A stretch of 64,000 nucleotides of DNA from Aplysia californica (taxonomy: Eukaryota > Mollusca > Gastropoda > Aplysiida > Aplysiidae), in NCBI RefSeq assembly GCF_000002075.1, contig NW_004798181.1:13762-77761 (forward strand), in the 5' to 3' direction. The position numbers and the translations under genes were made by a program. Under the pieces are notes generated by a model, which was not told the DNA's origin, searched no databases, and saw nothing but the letters and a program-made list of their open reading frames with translations. This document shows positions 46,130-57,649 of this stretch, piece by piece. Position 1 is the stretch's first letter; every line of letters begins with the position of its first letter.

Positions 46130-47043
46130 TTTTATTACTAACACTTAGTACTTAGTAGAGAGAAAAAAAAAAAAAACACGGGTATTTAATTTATCACTGT
46201 TGTCCCCCAAGTTCTTGACTGTAAAAACAGAGACGTTATTGTAATACATTGTAAATCAAATGGGCTTATAATTATTATGACTATATATTATTATTCGGTG
46301 TGCTTTTCTTTACTCAAACTCGAACAAACAAACAGTGGGTGGTTGGATGGCGCGACTGGTGGTAGTGGTTTAAGGTCCTACTTCTTTGTCAATACTGGTA
46401 GGTCCTTCTTCTTAACCTCTTGTTTCTGTCTGTTTGATTTTTGATTTTCCCCAGCACTAGATGACCATTATTGATATTGTGTCGATGTGCCTCTCTGTAC
46501 TAAAAAAACAAAACAAAACAAGAGACAAAAAAACCTTGCTGCTGTCCTTTGCTTTTGCCTTCACTTCACAAGGATCTGTTTCACAGTCTGCACTGTCTTC
46601 TCTTTCAAAGAAGAGACATATATATAAATAATAACAATAATAATAATGAATTAATAATACATGTAATAATATTATGTTTCAATTTCAAGACTCTTCCTTC
46701 TACTTCTATATATATTTAATATATATATATATAATATATATATTAATTATAATGTATCTGGATACACCCGCCAGAACTACTGTGTGATTCAAGTGATTGG
46801 CTCTCTCACAGCAGTGCATGGTCAGCTCTTTAGACAACGAAAATCTTATTTTGACATGCATGATGTTTTTTGTTAGTTTTTAATTTTAAATTATAAATCT
46901 CAATAAATTTGACGTATCCCACAGATTACGAAATTAATTAATTTTGATCCTGGGACTTCAAAGTGCCGAACGAATTCTCTTTTTTTTTAAACTGCCAGAA
47001 CTGTTGTAGATCTATTGCATAACTTTCACATCCGGTTCTTCAT
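46130..47043 (+). other. Unit 2 upstream flank; no gene
   Basis: SINE-3 copies near 46330-46520 end in ACAAAACAAAACAAG. At 46920-47040 the conserved upstream block (GATTACGAAATTAATTA, ACTGCCAGAACTGTTGTA) begins and is cut by the hAT-like insertion. Confidence 0.55.
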
Positions 47044-49281
47044 TAGTGGTGTGCGAGTAAGCGAAAAATCTTGGTCGAGTAATGATCGGTTAAATGCAAA
47101 ATTGTTCGGTTAACCGATGAAATTGACCGAAAAAATTTTCTCGACCAAGAAATCTAGATCGAGCAGGGGTCAAAAGTCATCGCAGCTGCGCTGTAAGCAC
47201 GCATTTTTCAGCTGATGTCTGGATCTAAAAATAGCCTAGCTTTTGGTCTTCGTCGCTTCGCGCGGTATAAAAATAAGAGTCAAATATATCGAGAAGATGC
47301 GTGCAAAGTTAGTTAATTTGTTTAACATGTATTTTGATTGCTCCTTTCGGGAAAATTGAAGAATACTGGACCACTCGTATTATTGCGAGAGAATGGGGGT
47401 GGGGGGGGTGGGGGGTTCTAAGCTAGGCCTACCTGTGTGAGAGGGATTAAAAGTGGATAAAAACTGGGGAAAATCATGAATTCCTAAGGTTGTCGAGACA
47501 TAGATATAGGCAAAAGTTGTCCGAATCCGCTGGTCCGGTAGGCCTGTTCTTCAATCTTACCTCCTTTTTTTTGTTTCTTCGCTCAGTTTCCAGCCCAGAT
47601 CGAGCATATTTTATTAATAGGTTAGGCTAATTCATTGTGCTGGTATTTATTAAATGTGTTTTTCAAGAAAAGTAAAGATCTAGGCACAGAAACAAAAATC
47701 AGCACAGTAATACAGAATAACAAGTTGCAGATCAAAGTGGAAGCGTTGAAATTAAGTAAAAAGAGGAAAGCATCCAAATTACTAAGATTGAGAATGTGAA
47801 CAAGTCTAGATCGGACGAAATATTCTGGCTTAAGAGGTCAGAATGAGAGCAGAGAGAAATGAAGAGGAACTGAAATAAAGACTTGGTTTGTATAGATGCC
47901 AGTGGGTCACTGGTTTGCATGATATAAATCAGCTGATCGGACAAAGTGAGAACAACAACAACACTAGATCTAGCCTACAGACGATGCGTTTCAAGGTCAT
48001 GTAGGGCCAGACGTAGATCTAGTAAGCCTACGATTCTGCTGCTGGCATGTTGGAGGGGCCTGGGTTTACGGGTTTTAATACGTTTTTATATTGTTGTTGC
48101 TGTACTGTCAGTAAATCATTTAGAAAATGGTACCAAAGATGCTTTTGGAAGAGAGCGACCTAGCGCGAAAAGCTCGCGCATACGCTTATCAACGAAAAGA
48201 CCCTCATATTAAACCTGGCTAGATCTAAAAATAAAATGTTCCGTTATGAATATTGATAAGTTGACACACTTGTCTCGCTTTCGTGCTGGTGGCGCGAGAC
48301 ATTTGCCAAGTTGTTGGTTTTCCAGGAGCACAGCCATTTCAATGTCTTTTACCCTCAGTGCAGTTAAAAAACCGCGACAGTCTAAAAATAAAGAGTGGCT
48401 GCTGGGTTTGACATTCAACAAGATTCCCAATTGTGTATCTGATAGTAAATATACTCTTGGGCAGCTATTTCCTAATTAGAATATACGACTTTATTCTATT
48501 TTGACTAATAATATGACTTTAAAATATGTTTGGCATTTGTTTGTCAGCAACAAGTAATTTTAGCGTTTGATTGCTGTTTGTTCGAACAAATTTCATCATT
48601 GCCAGTTTGAGGTTTACCCAGGAGCCAGGAGCACCATTATCCCAAAAGCCTAAACGAACACAAAACCGCGACCGTCAACAATTGAAAAGGATACTAGCTT
48701 TTGTACTGAATAATGAGCTCCCAGTTCTACTATTATATTAAAAATATATCTTACAGAATTATAACTGTTATTTCACTCTTTTTAAAGCTAGAAGTTTGCC
48801 GTATCTAAAAATGAGGCAAAGATAAATATTACGTTTCGCGTTTGTTTGATAGTGACAATCAGTTTTGGCGTTTGATTGATGTTTGTTCGAGTAAGTTTCA
48901 TATATCTGATTGCCTGTTTGAGTGTTACCCAGGAGCACCATCCTCGGGAAAGCCTAAATGGCGAACACAAAAACACAACCGTCAAAAACTGAAAATGATA
49001 CAGGTTTTTATACTGGATAATTAAAACAGATTCTACTATCATGATAAACATACATTTTATGAAATCGTAAATGCTTATTGCATTTTGTTAAAAGTTTGAA
49101 GTTTGCTGGTTTTCAAAACGATGCAATGACAAAATATGGGTTTCGCGTTTGTTTGATAGCGACAATTAATTTTGGCGTTTGATTGATGTCTTGCTCGGTC
49201 AAGAAACCATTTTGGTCGGTTTACTCGACCAAGAATCTTGCTCGGTTAATCGAAAAATTTGATCGATCAATTGCACCACTA
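47044..49281. mobile_element. hAT-like non-autonomous element, 2238 bp
   Basis: Starts TAGTGGTGTGCGAGTAAGCG and ends with a complementary TTGCACCACTA. It is flanked by the perfect 8-bp duplication TTCTTCAT (47036-47043 and 49282-49289). The subterminal regions carry TCGGTTAA/TCGACCAAGA words in inverted arrangement. No transposase frame (no BED finger or hAT C-terminal dimerisation region) was found. Inside, three to four diverged tandem segments of roughly 290 bp recur (48250-49190). The 8-bp duplication is typical of hAT. Confidence 0.85.
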
Positions 49282-49289
49282 TTCTTCAT

Positions 49290-49824
49290 TCTTCGTTAAA
49301 TTAGCCTAGGTTCTAGCCTTATCTTCAATCTTGAATCTTCATCACTTATCATACCATTGCCAGAGATGGCCATTCGCCAGAGCCGACAAAAGCCGTTCCT
49401 CCTGCAATTTTGACTTTGAAGTTGCTTTTTAACATCAACATAGATCTAGTTTATTTTTTTTAGCTCCTGATCAATTGCGGGTAAATTTTTACTTTCAGTC
49501 CCGCACACAGTTGTACTGCTTCTTCGTCGGGGGTCAAATTCTTTAGCCTATGTTGTGATCTTCAGGACTTCAGGCCTAATAGAAGTCAAGTTAGATTTTA
49601 GTGCACTCTGGTACTGGTAGATCTAGTAGTAGATCTAGATCTAGATCTAGATATCTAGAATCTAGATCTCTATAACTCGGAGGACAGAACCAAGACCAAG
49701 TTTGGAACAAATTTTTTAGTCTCTTCTTTTATTATTAGGCCTATCATAGAGGCTATGTTGAAACAGAAAGAAGAGGGAACAGACATGATTGTTTTCCTCG
49801 GGACGTATTAACCACGACAGTCTT
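49290..49824 (+). promoter_or_regulatory. Rest of the upstream block and 5' region of gene 2
   Basis: GCCATTCGCCAGAGC, CCGTTCCTCCTGCAATTTT and GAGGACAGAACCAAGACCAA are shared with genes 1 and 3. A TAGATC cluster lies at 49620-49668. At 49755 an ATG (MLKQKEEGT) opens a short frame that ends before the main frame; in gene 1 the equivalent ATG is in frame. Confidence 0.4.
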
Positions 49825-50696
49825 ATGATGGAAAAAGAACTGTCATGTTGTGAACTTTTCTGTGTACCGGATATAGATAAAGACATAAAGCCTGATGTTT
49901 CTCTGGTTGTAAAAAGTCTTAAAAGTGAACCTGGGCTCGGTTCATCTACATCTAGGTCTCTTTGTAGCAGTGATAGGACTGATAGAGATGTAAAACCTGA
50001 CATTGAGAATGTGAAGACTGTGGTAAACGAAGAGTGTGGTTCTAATTCTGTGCTTGATCTGGGAGAGGAAAAACCAGCTGCTGTTGTTGATAGTAGAAGT
50101 TTTGATGGAAAAGTAATGCATAATTTTGAAGTACCAAGCAATGCAACTGATGATGTCCGACAGACTGTTGAAAACAAATGTATTGACATTGAAATTAAAA
50201 ATGAGCCTTTGCTTTTGTTTCCCGAAGAAGACATAAAAACTAAAATGAGTCCGAAAAGTGCTGATGATGTAGATCTAGAAGACGAACCGCAGTTTCCTGA
50301 TCATAGTCTGGAATTGAAATCAGAAATAGAGAATTATTATGTGAAGCAGGAAGTGTTGGAACAGGAGTGTGGATCAATGTTGGATCGTTCCAGTGAGGCT
50401 GGGGGAATACAACTGCAAATCTGTGATGTGAGGAGTTTGTGTGTGGAGCAGAGTTCAAACCCAGACACTGATGCTGTTGTGTCCACGGTCAGCGGCTCTA
50501 CTTCTGATGATCCAGCTCTTTTGAAGACCGGCATCGCAAATGCTCAATGGGGCATTGAGGATCAAGGTAAAAAAAAATGTTATATTTATCGAAGTGTTAT
50601 ACAGACCCGGTAACCGGGAACAAAGTCACGAAGTATACAGACCCGGTAGGGGAAATCTTTTGTGATTTTGGAAAGTTTCAGCGCCCAGTCCCGGAA

Positions 50697-50732
<36 letters not shown>

Positions 50733-52570
50733 AGGGGGGTGGGGGTAGAGAACACGAGGGGGAAGAGCCGGGAATATATCAGGATGCTTGAGGGCAAAAT
50801 TGGGATGATGAGTGTTAGGTCTGGGAAAGGTGTAGGGAAGGAACACTATCAACGCAGATCCTGAAACTCACGATTGGAAAAGAAAAAAAAGGCATGGGTT
50901 TGTGCCATGATGATTGGTCATCAATGTTAACCTCTCTTTGCTCACCATCGGTCTATAAACCCTTCCAATCCAAGGGTCAAGTCAGTTTAAAGGAGAGACC
51001 ATCTTACTGATTATGGGCTTCAAGACGGGTCACAGTGGATTCTCCCCTTAGTGCTTTGCCTAAGATCCCATTCACCTAAGATCCTGTGTTTTCCTTACTC
51101 CCAATCAGCACGGGGATATTAGACAGAGACCACTGTACTGTAATATCTAAATTTAGAGACAGGTGGAAAGTGTTTGTTCGTCCCCTATACCCTGATGCAA
51201 GGTGAGAAAGGCATTGATGATGGTACTGAATAAAAACCTATAAGTATTTAAAAACAAGGAAAGGTAGATAACGTGCATATTATTTGTGTCTTTTTTCAGG
51301 TGGGATTCCTGACAAGCGCGCACCCTCCACACACCCAGCGACACAGCCATACCTTATGGGGAAGGATACTTTTGGGACAGGTCAAATGATGATTGATCAA
51401 ATAGAAGTTGACTGTGTCTTGGAAGAAACTACATCTTTTATCCATGACCCAGACAAGAAAGTCTTTCATCCCCACATTAGCAGAGAGTATGATAAGGACA
51501 TATCATGCAGCAAAAGTGCAGTAAATGGTAGTTGTGGCCTGAAGCAGAGAGGTTGCACTTCTGAAATAACGACGACAGTGGCAAATAATACCAATGTTAT
51601 GGACCTTTCTTGCGCTCCTTCTTCTAGTGTTACAGCTCCTCAGCTGCCCACAGAGACCCATACTGGACTAGACAGCGCCACTCCACCTGTTGGACTCAAG
51701 TTTATGACTTTTAGAAGAACTAGAGCTGGAGAAAAACCGTACAAATGTGAAGTTTATGTTTTACGGTTTGGAAATAGAGGCCAGCTAAATTCTCACAAGA
51801 GAACACACACAGGAGAAAAGCCTTACAAATGTGAAGTTTGTGCTGCAGCATTTGCAAGAAGTTCCGGCCTGAAACAACACAAAAGAAGACATACTGGAGA
51901 AAAGCCTTACAAGTGTGAAGTTTGTGATTTACAATTTGCACAGTGTGGCAGCTTAAAGATTCACAAAAGAACACACACAGGAGAAAAGCCTTACAAGTGT
52001 GAAGTTTGTGATTTACAATTTGCACAGTGTGGCAGCTTAAAGAGCCACAAAAGAACACACACAGGAGAAAAGCCTTACAAGTGTGAAGTTTGTGGTTTAA
52101 GGTTTGGGAATGGTAGCGCCCTGAACCGACACAAAAAAACGCACACTGGAGAAAAACCTTACATGTGCGACGTTTGTGCTGCAGCATTTGCAAGTAGTTC
52201 CGGCCTGAAACAACACAAAAGAAGACATACTGGAGAAAAGCCTTACATATGTGAAGTTTGTGGTTTAGGGTTTGCATGTAGTAGCGGCCTATGGAATCAC
52301 CAAAAAGTACACACCGGAGAAAAGCCTCACAAATGTGAAGTTTGTGGTTCAGGGTTTGCCTTTCGTAATGACCTGAAACGACACCAAAGAAAACACACTG
52401 GAGAAAAACCTTACAAGTGTGAAGTTTGTGGTTTGTTATATGCCGACAGGAAAGGGCTAAAGATTCACAAAAGAACACATTCAGGAGAAAAGCCCTACAA
52501 ATGTAAAGTTTGCGATAAAGGGTTTGCACACAATAAGACTTTAAAACATCATGAAAAAACACACACATGA
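49825..52570 (+). CDS. Zinc-finger gene 2: acidic psi-KxE exon plus 9-10 C2H2 fingers
   Basis: Exons 49825-50566 and 51300-52570 join in phase 1 (GATCAAG|GTAAAA; TTTCAG|GTGGGA) to give 670 residues. The start is MMEKELSCCELF because a two-base insertion relative to gene 1 puts the upstream ATGs out of frame. Exon 1 keeps LKSEP, IKNEP, LKSEI and VKQEV, but the VKEEF site has become VNEEC. Exon 2 carries KKVFHPHISREYDK, a first finger with Tyr for its second Cys (YKCEVYVLRF), then nine good C2H2 fingers. Fingers 3 and 4 (CDLQFAQCGSLK) are nearly identical, a recent 84-bp duplication. A TGA replaces the Gly of the next TGEK linker and ends the frame, although more fingers follow in the same frame. 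Confidence 0.88.
50567..51299. other. Intron of zinc-finger gene 2
   Basis: 733 bp, with a (TG)n(AG)n tract at 50699-50733. Two short GTATACAGACCCGGTA words lie at about 50590 and 50634. No insertion of a large element. Confidence 0.75.
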
Positions 52571-53462
52571 AACACGCATTATAAGTGTGATGAAGTCTGT
52601 GGAAGTGTGTTCGTGCAGATAAGTAATCTAGAGGACCATAAAAGAACACACATAGTAAGGACAGGAGAAAACCCGTACAAGTGTGAAATCTGTGGAATTG
52701 TGTTCTTGCATGTGAGTAGTGTAAAAATTCACCCAAAAATGCACACTGGAGAGAAGCCTTACAGATGTGAAGTTTGTGGTGCAGGCTTTGTGAACAGTGT
52801 TCAGCTAAAGACTCACCGAGGAATACACGCTGGAGTGAAGCCCTGCAAGTGTGACGTTTGCGGTGCAGGATTTGCAAATGGTGACGACCTGAAGCAACAC
52901 AAAAGTAGACACGATGGAGAAAAATGTTACAAGTGTGAAATCTGTGAAACTTCGTTCTCGCGGAAGAGCAATCTGCAGATTCACAGAAGAATACACACTA
53001 GAGAAAAGCCTAATAAGTGTGACGACTGTGACGTAAGGTTTGCAATATGTTAACACCCTGAAGCTACACAAAAGAACGCTCACAGGAGAAAAGCCTTACA
53101 AGTGTGAAATGTGTGGAATTATGTTCTCTCACTTGGATACTCTGAAGTCTCACCAAAGAACACACACAGGAAAAAAGCCTTACAAGTGTGAAATCTATGG
53201 ACTTGGGTTCTCACAAACGGCTAGTCTAAAGGCTCACCAAAGAATACACTCTGGAGAAAAGCCTTACAACAACAAGTGTGAAGTTTGTGGTGCAGGGTTT
53301 GCAAACAGTAGTCAGCTAAAGATTCACAGAAGAACGCACATACGGGGAAAAAACATAATAAAAGTGAAGTTTGTGGTGCCTGTGTATGTAATAAAAACAC
53401 AAAGCGACACAAAAGAAGACAGTAAGGTGGAGAACGGTTCATCTGAGATGTCTGCGGTGTAA
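52571..53462 (+). pseudogene. C-terminal fingers cut off from gene 2
   Basis: Directly after the TGA the same frame continues with fingers YKCDEVCGSVF (one residue too many between the Cys), YKCEICGIVFLH, YRCEVCGAGF, CKCDVCGAGF and YKCEICETSF. A stop follows at about 53051 and a change of frame, then YKCEMCGIMF, YKCEIYGLGF (Tyr for Cys) and NKCEVCGAGF. The reading ends at 53462. About nine fingers are present, most with all four ligands, so loss looks recent. Read-through or a separate transcript cannot be excluded. Confidence 0.8.
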
Positions 53463-53605
53463 GTGTGTGCAGTCAGTGGCAGCCTGTTTGAACATCGACA
53501 ATTGTATGCAAGAGAAAATCTCTGTCTATTTTCTAGGCAAGATCTTAGAAAGTGGCAGAAGATTACATATGGCGTAAAGTTAGTAAGAAAAAGTTTTACG
53601 CATAT

Positions 53606-53838
53606 GTGAAGCGTGCTGACAAAATGAGTTACTTCTCGGATTCAGGCCTTCAGGAAATAGATACATCACACTTATAGGTGAAGTTTTTACAATTTATAAG
53701 TATGAAATAAAAGGTATGTTATACTTAAAGAATATGGCATCAATAGAAAATCTACAAATTTGACCCCAGTGTCAATTTCTGGCCAATATCTCCATTTGTG
53801 GACTGCGAGAAGTAACTCATTTTGTCAGCACGCCTCAC
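53606..53838. mobile_element. MITE-B copy, 233 bp
   Basis: Ends GTGAAGCGTGCTGACAAAAT and its complement, flanked by ATAT on both sides. It is in the opposite orientation to the copies at 3169 and 4586. It lies just beyond the last finger remnant of gene 2. Confidence 0.85.
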
Positions 53839-53849
53839 ATATGAAGTTT

Positions 53850-54270
53850 GTGGTAGGCTACAAGGTTCATAGAGGACAACATGACAAATGATATTATTAT
53901 TATTATTACTATCATTTTTATTATAATTATTATTTTTAGTGTGAAATTCAAGATCGCAAATAGAAAGTCGCAGAAGATCACATGTTTAGTAAGAAAAACC
54001 TTTACGCGTGTGAAGTTTGTGGAGCAAGGTTCGTAGAGGACAATATTATATCGTATATATCTATATCTATATTATAATTATAATTTTTGTTTTTAGTATG
54101 AGATTCAAGATCGTTAGAAAAAGGCATTACTATTATTATTGTAAGAAAAACCTTTACGTATGTTGAATCGTGAAGTTTGCAGTGCAAGGTTCGCAAAGGA
54201 CAGCAGCCTTCAGAGTCTCAAAAGAGCAAGCGACTGGAGAAAAACCTAAGAACACAAATGGGACTTGTCA
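53850..54270 (+). pseudogene. Repeated 3' zinc-finger scraps of unit 2
   Basis: Three degenerate repeats (near 53850, 54000 and 54165) each contain a TGTGAAGTTTG-type half finger followed by GTGGTGCAAGGTTC-like words. Each is followed by GTGAAATTCAAGATCG or similar. They match the remnant at 31888-32040. Confidence 0.65.
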
Positions 54271-54279
54271 AACTTATGT

Positions 54280-55740
54280 TTAACTCACTTCAGACGGGTC
54301 ACACAACAGTTGCGTGACCCCCGCCATGACGCTCGCGTCGGGTCTCACAAGCCCTGCGTGACCAACTTTGGAATTTTTTTTTAGCTCTACAAATCACGCA
54401 CGGATCGCGAGACCCGCCTCGTACCCTTGTTTGGCCAAGCCTGAGCTACTTAGACTTCGTTTCGTATCTCTGGGGCTGGTAGTTTTTAAGTTATTGAAGG
54501 TGAAGGACAGTGACCCAGACTGGGGTTGAACAGACCGGAACTCGCGCTTTGTTTTTTTCTATACAGCTCATAGTAATCCGACAGTCGCGTCGTAGTAACG
54601 GTCGAAGAAGTCGCATGAACAAGAATCACATAATTTCGCCGTTTTCTATACTTCTGTGCGTTTTACTAGTTCTAGTGTCTCAGAATATGATGTGTCTAAT
54701 AGTTAGGATCCTGGATAAGTACCCGAACACGGCCCGAGTCGTAGTTCTAGGGCTAGATCTAGCACTAGTACCGGTGTTGTTTTTCGCGCAACGAAATCAC
54801 AACGTCGTGCCGTACATCTGTCTCATGTAATTCAGTGTATGGGTCTGAATCAATGCACAGACCAGCTTTTATATTTTCACCAAACACTTGCACATGTATA
54901 CAAATCAAACCAGAACACTTTGAACTTTTATTTTTGTTGTTGCAGTGAATTTCATTCTACTTGTCACGTCTCTGGAAATTTTTCGAAAATCAAATTCATG
55001 CCAATTTTTAAAAAATCATACAAATTAAAGTATTAGACTTAGACAACTTTAGTTTTTTGTATTAGATTAAGCTTGAATGTTACTTTACTATGTCAAAAAA
55101 TGATTACAATAGGGTAATTCTGAGAGTTGTGGTGATTTATTGAAATACCCCCCAAAACGCCAGTCTTCAACGCTTGTGGCTGGTGAAAGGGCCCAGTCGC
55201 AAGTGAGTTAATGAGACTGCTAATACCCAATGACAGAGACGTTAAAAGTCAAGGACGAGGTGACTAAAGATTTCTTCATGTGAATGTTGTTAGTTACGGC
55301 TTGTTTGCTAGTGCTTAGAGGGAGTGATTGACAGATCCTATTTTTTCTTTAGGCCCGAGAAGTCTGTTGCAGTCATTCTCCTGGCTGGGTGACCAGATGG
55401 GGTATTTTGTACTGCTGGCTGTGTGACTTCAAAGTGTTAAGAGGCACCTGAAATTTGGTGTGTAGGTTCGAATTGGGGTGAAACAAGGCAGAAAGAAGAA
55501 TGTTTCTCTTCAGGTCATCCTGATGGGGGTGTCAGATTGTCCAGTACACTGGACGCCATGCATTCGAGGAGCACTTCAAGGGGGAAAATGTACAAAAAGG
55601 TACTGCTAGTCATACAGAGATGTACTAACTTAGAGATAACACCTTACTTCAGCAGGATAAAATGAACAGAAATAGTATCCTTTTTTTAAAAGTAGTAATT
55701 ATTACCCTTTATTACAGTTGTTTGGCATCGAAAGAAAATA
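54280..55740. other. No gene clearly seen
   Basis: A 106-codon plus-strand frame at 54510-54830 has a hydrophobic stretch (ILLCVLLVLVSQNMMCLIV) but no family resemblance or splice context; it is not called. GACAGAGACGTTAAAAGTC at about 55232 is the 3'-flank word shared with 32105. Confidence 0.35.
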
Positions 55741-56627
55741 CAGTAAGCCCCTACCAAATATTCAATGAGGTTTTTTTTCTTTTTCTTTTGCCAAAACAGC
55801 CAAACATTACACTCTATACTCTAATCTAACTGTCAACATTAGCTCTGTGAAAAGTTACTAATGTTTTATTTTTCTCTCTATGTTGTGTTTTAATTTGCTG
55901 GTGTGTTATTTTCTTTTCTCGTTATTTTTTTGATGTGTTGTCTATTTTTGTGTGTTTATTGCAATGTCAATATCATTTAATTTGATGTTATTCCTTCCTT
56001 TAAAAAAAAATGCCTTATGTGACAGCGTGTCTCCACCAAAACTGAATACATATTCATGTACAATGTAGTGACACTGGCAGGCCCCTTGTGTGTGATTCTA
56101 TAATTTACATGTAATATCCTGTACTTTTTCTTGAATAATACACATTTAGGGTTAAAATTAAAACAGCCACTTCTCGGGTAGGTGGACACATGCCCTTATT
56201 AGTTGGTTTTTGTGGTTATTTATGTTCTGTTCTAGTTTTCATTTCATTCTGTTCTGAAATCTTTATTTTTCACGTTTTTACACTCTGTGTGGCTACAATT
56301 AATGATCTTCTGGATGCTTGTAACAGAACACAAAAAATTCTGGTGCTTTAGATTAAGTTACCTCTATCAACATATTTCTAATCTATATTTGTCGTCATAG
56401 AGAGTTGAAAGTTTGAAAATGATTGGCTACTTTTATGGCAACTTTTGGACAATATAATGGAAACAAACACAGATGCTAGCCCTGTAAAGTGCGGTAGCCA
56501 AGCATTCACACACATTTCAAGGATGTGAAAAACGATTCTCCTGTGCCATTTCCTCCTTTTTTTTGGTTGTTCCTCAAGTTCCTGTAGAAGTAAGGAATGC
56601 TACATGTCACACTTGTCAACCCCATCA

Positions 56628-57066
56628 TGTAGTTGGCATTGGTTGCTCAGAAGTAGTTGGCATTGGTTGCTCAGAAGTAGTTGGCGTTGGTTGCTCAGAA
56701 GTAGTTGGCGTTGGTTGCTCAGAGGCAGTTGGCGTTGGTTGCTCACTCAGAGGCAGTTGGCGGTGGTTGCTCACTCAGAGGCAGTTGGCGGTGGTTGCTC
56801 ACTCAGAGGCAGTTGGCGTTGGTTGCTCACTCAGAGGCAGTTGGCGTTGGTTGCTCAGAAGTAGTTGGCGTTGGTTGCTCAGAAGTAGTTGGCGTTGGTT
56901 GCTCAGAGGCAGTTGGCGTTGGTTGCTCAGAAGTAGTTGGCGTTGGTTGCTCAGAAGTAGTTGGCGTTGGTATCTCAGAAGTAGTTGGCGTTGGTATCTC
57001 AGAGGCAGTTGGCGTTGGTATCTCAGAAGTAGTTGGCGTTGGTTGCTCAGAAGTAGTTGGCATTGC
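56628..57066 (-). repeat. 21-bp minisatellite in the transposase C-terminus
   Basis: About 20 units of GTTGCTCAGAAGTAGTTGGC-type sequence (with GAGGCAG, ATCTCAG and six-base-longer CACTCAGAGGC variants). On the minus strand they encode TPTTSEQ/TPTASEI heptads, rich in Thr, Pro and Ser. The plus-strand frames are by-products. Confidence 0.9.
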
Positions 57067-57244
57067 TTCCTGTGGGTTGGGCCTGTCGTCAGTAACCATT
57101 GCAGGCATGAAATCTGCATCAGTGAACCGTGAGGGTTCGTTAAGTGGCCAGACTCCAGTCACCCTGAAACGTGACTGAATGTTCTGTGGTGATGCAGCCT
57201 GAATCCATGCCCTACCAATCAGTGGCGCCATGTCGTAAATTGTG

Positions 57245-57423
57245 CTGTCCCCGTGGTTTTATGTACCCCGCATAATTTAGCAAAATTTGATCATTTTTTG
57301 CATAATTACTGGTTATTTTCCTTTATCATTCTTTGTTAAAATTAACAGAATCGCATAATTTCACATTTTTGGGCTCATTTTGCATAATTTCAGAATTTTT
57401 CTTGCCTAAAACGACGGAGACAG
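57245..57423. mobile_element. MITE-A copy with 6-bp target duplication
   Basis: 179 bp flanked by ATTGTG (57239-57244 and 57424-57429), inserted in the coding part of the pogo-like transposase. Left end CTGTCCCCGTGGTTTTATGT. Confidence 0.92.
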
Positions 57424-57498
57424 ATTGTGATGGGCCTACCGGGGTTCTGCATCATCCAAGAGTTTGCAGCAGAATTGAAAAATACTGTTTCACAAGCC

Positions 57499-57503
<5 letters not shown>

Positions 57504-57539
<36 letters not shown>
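57504..57539. repeat. (CA)n microsatellite
   Basis: An uninterrupted CA array inside the pogo-like element. Confidence 0.95.
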
Positions 57540-57541
<2 letters not shown>

Positions 57542-57649
57542 GTCCGGCGGTTGTGTCTTATTGCTAGTGTGAGGTGGCAATGTCAGTAGCCTACCTGGAC
57601 TTTGTTGTGTTTGGCCTTTTGCAAAGCCTGGAGAGACACATGGCTTTCA

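Noticed and set aside
51720-52877. 385-codon minus-strand frame
   Set aside because: Mirror frame of the gene 2 finger array, same reason as above.
54510-54830. 106-codon frame with a hydrophobic segment
   Set aside because: No family resemblance, no splice context, lies between degenerate repeats.
56563-57178. Plus-strand frames of 157-189 codons with VGVGCSE-like repeats
   Set aside because: By-product of the 21-bp minisatellite; the minus-strand frame continues a transposase and is the meaningful one.
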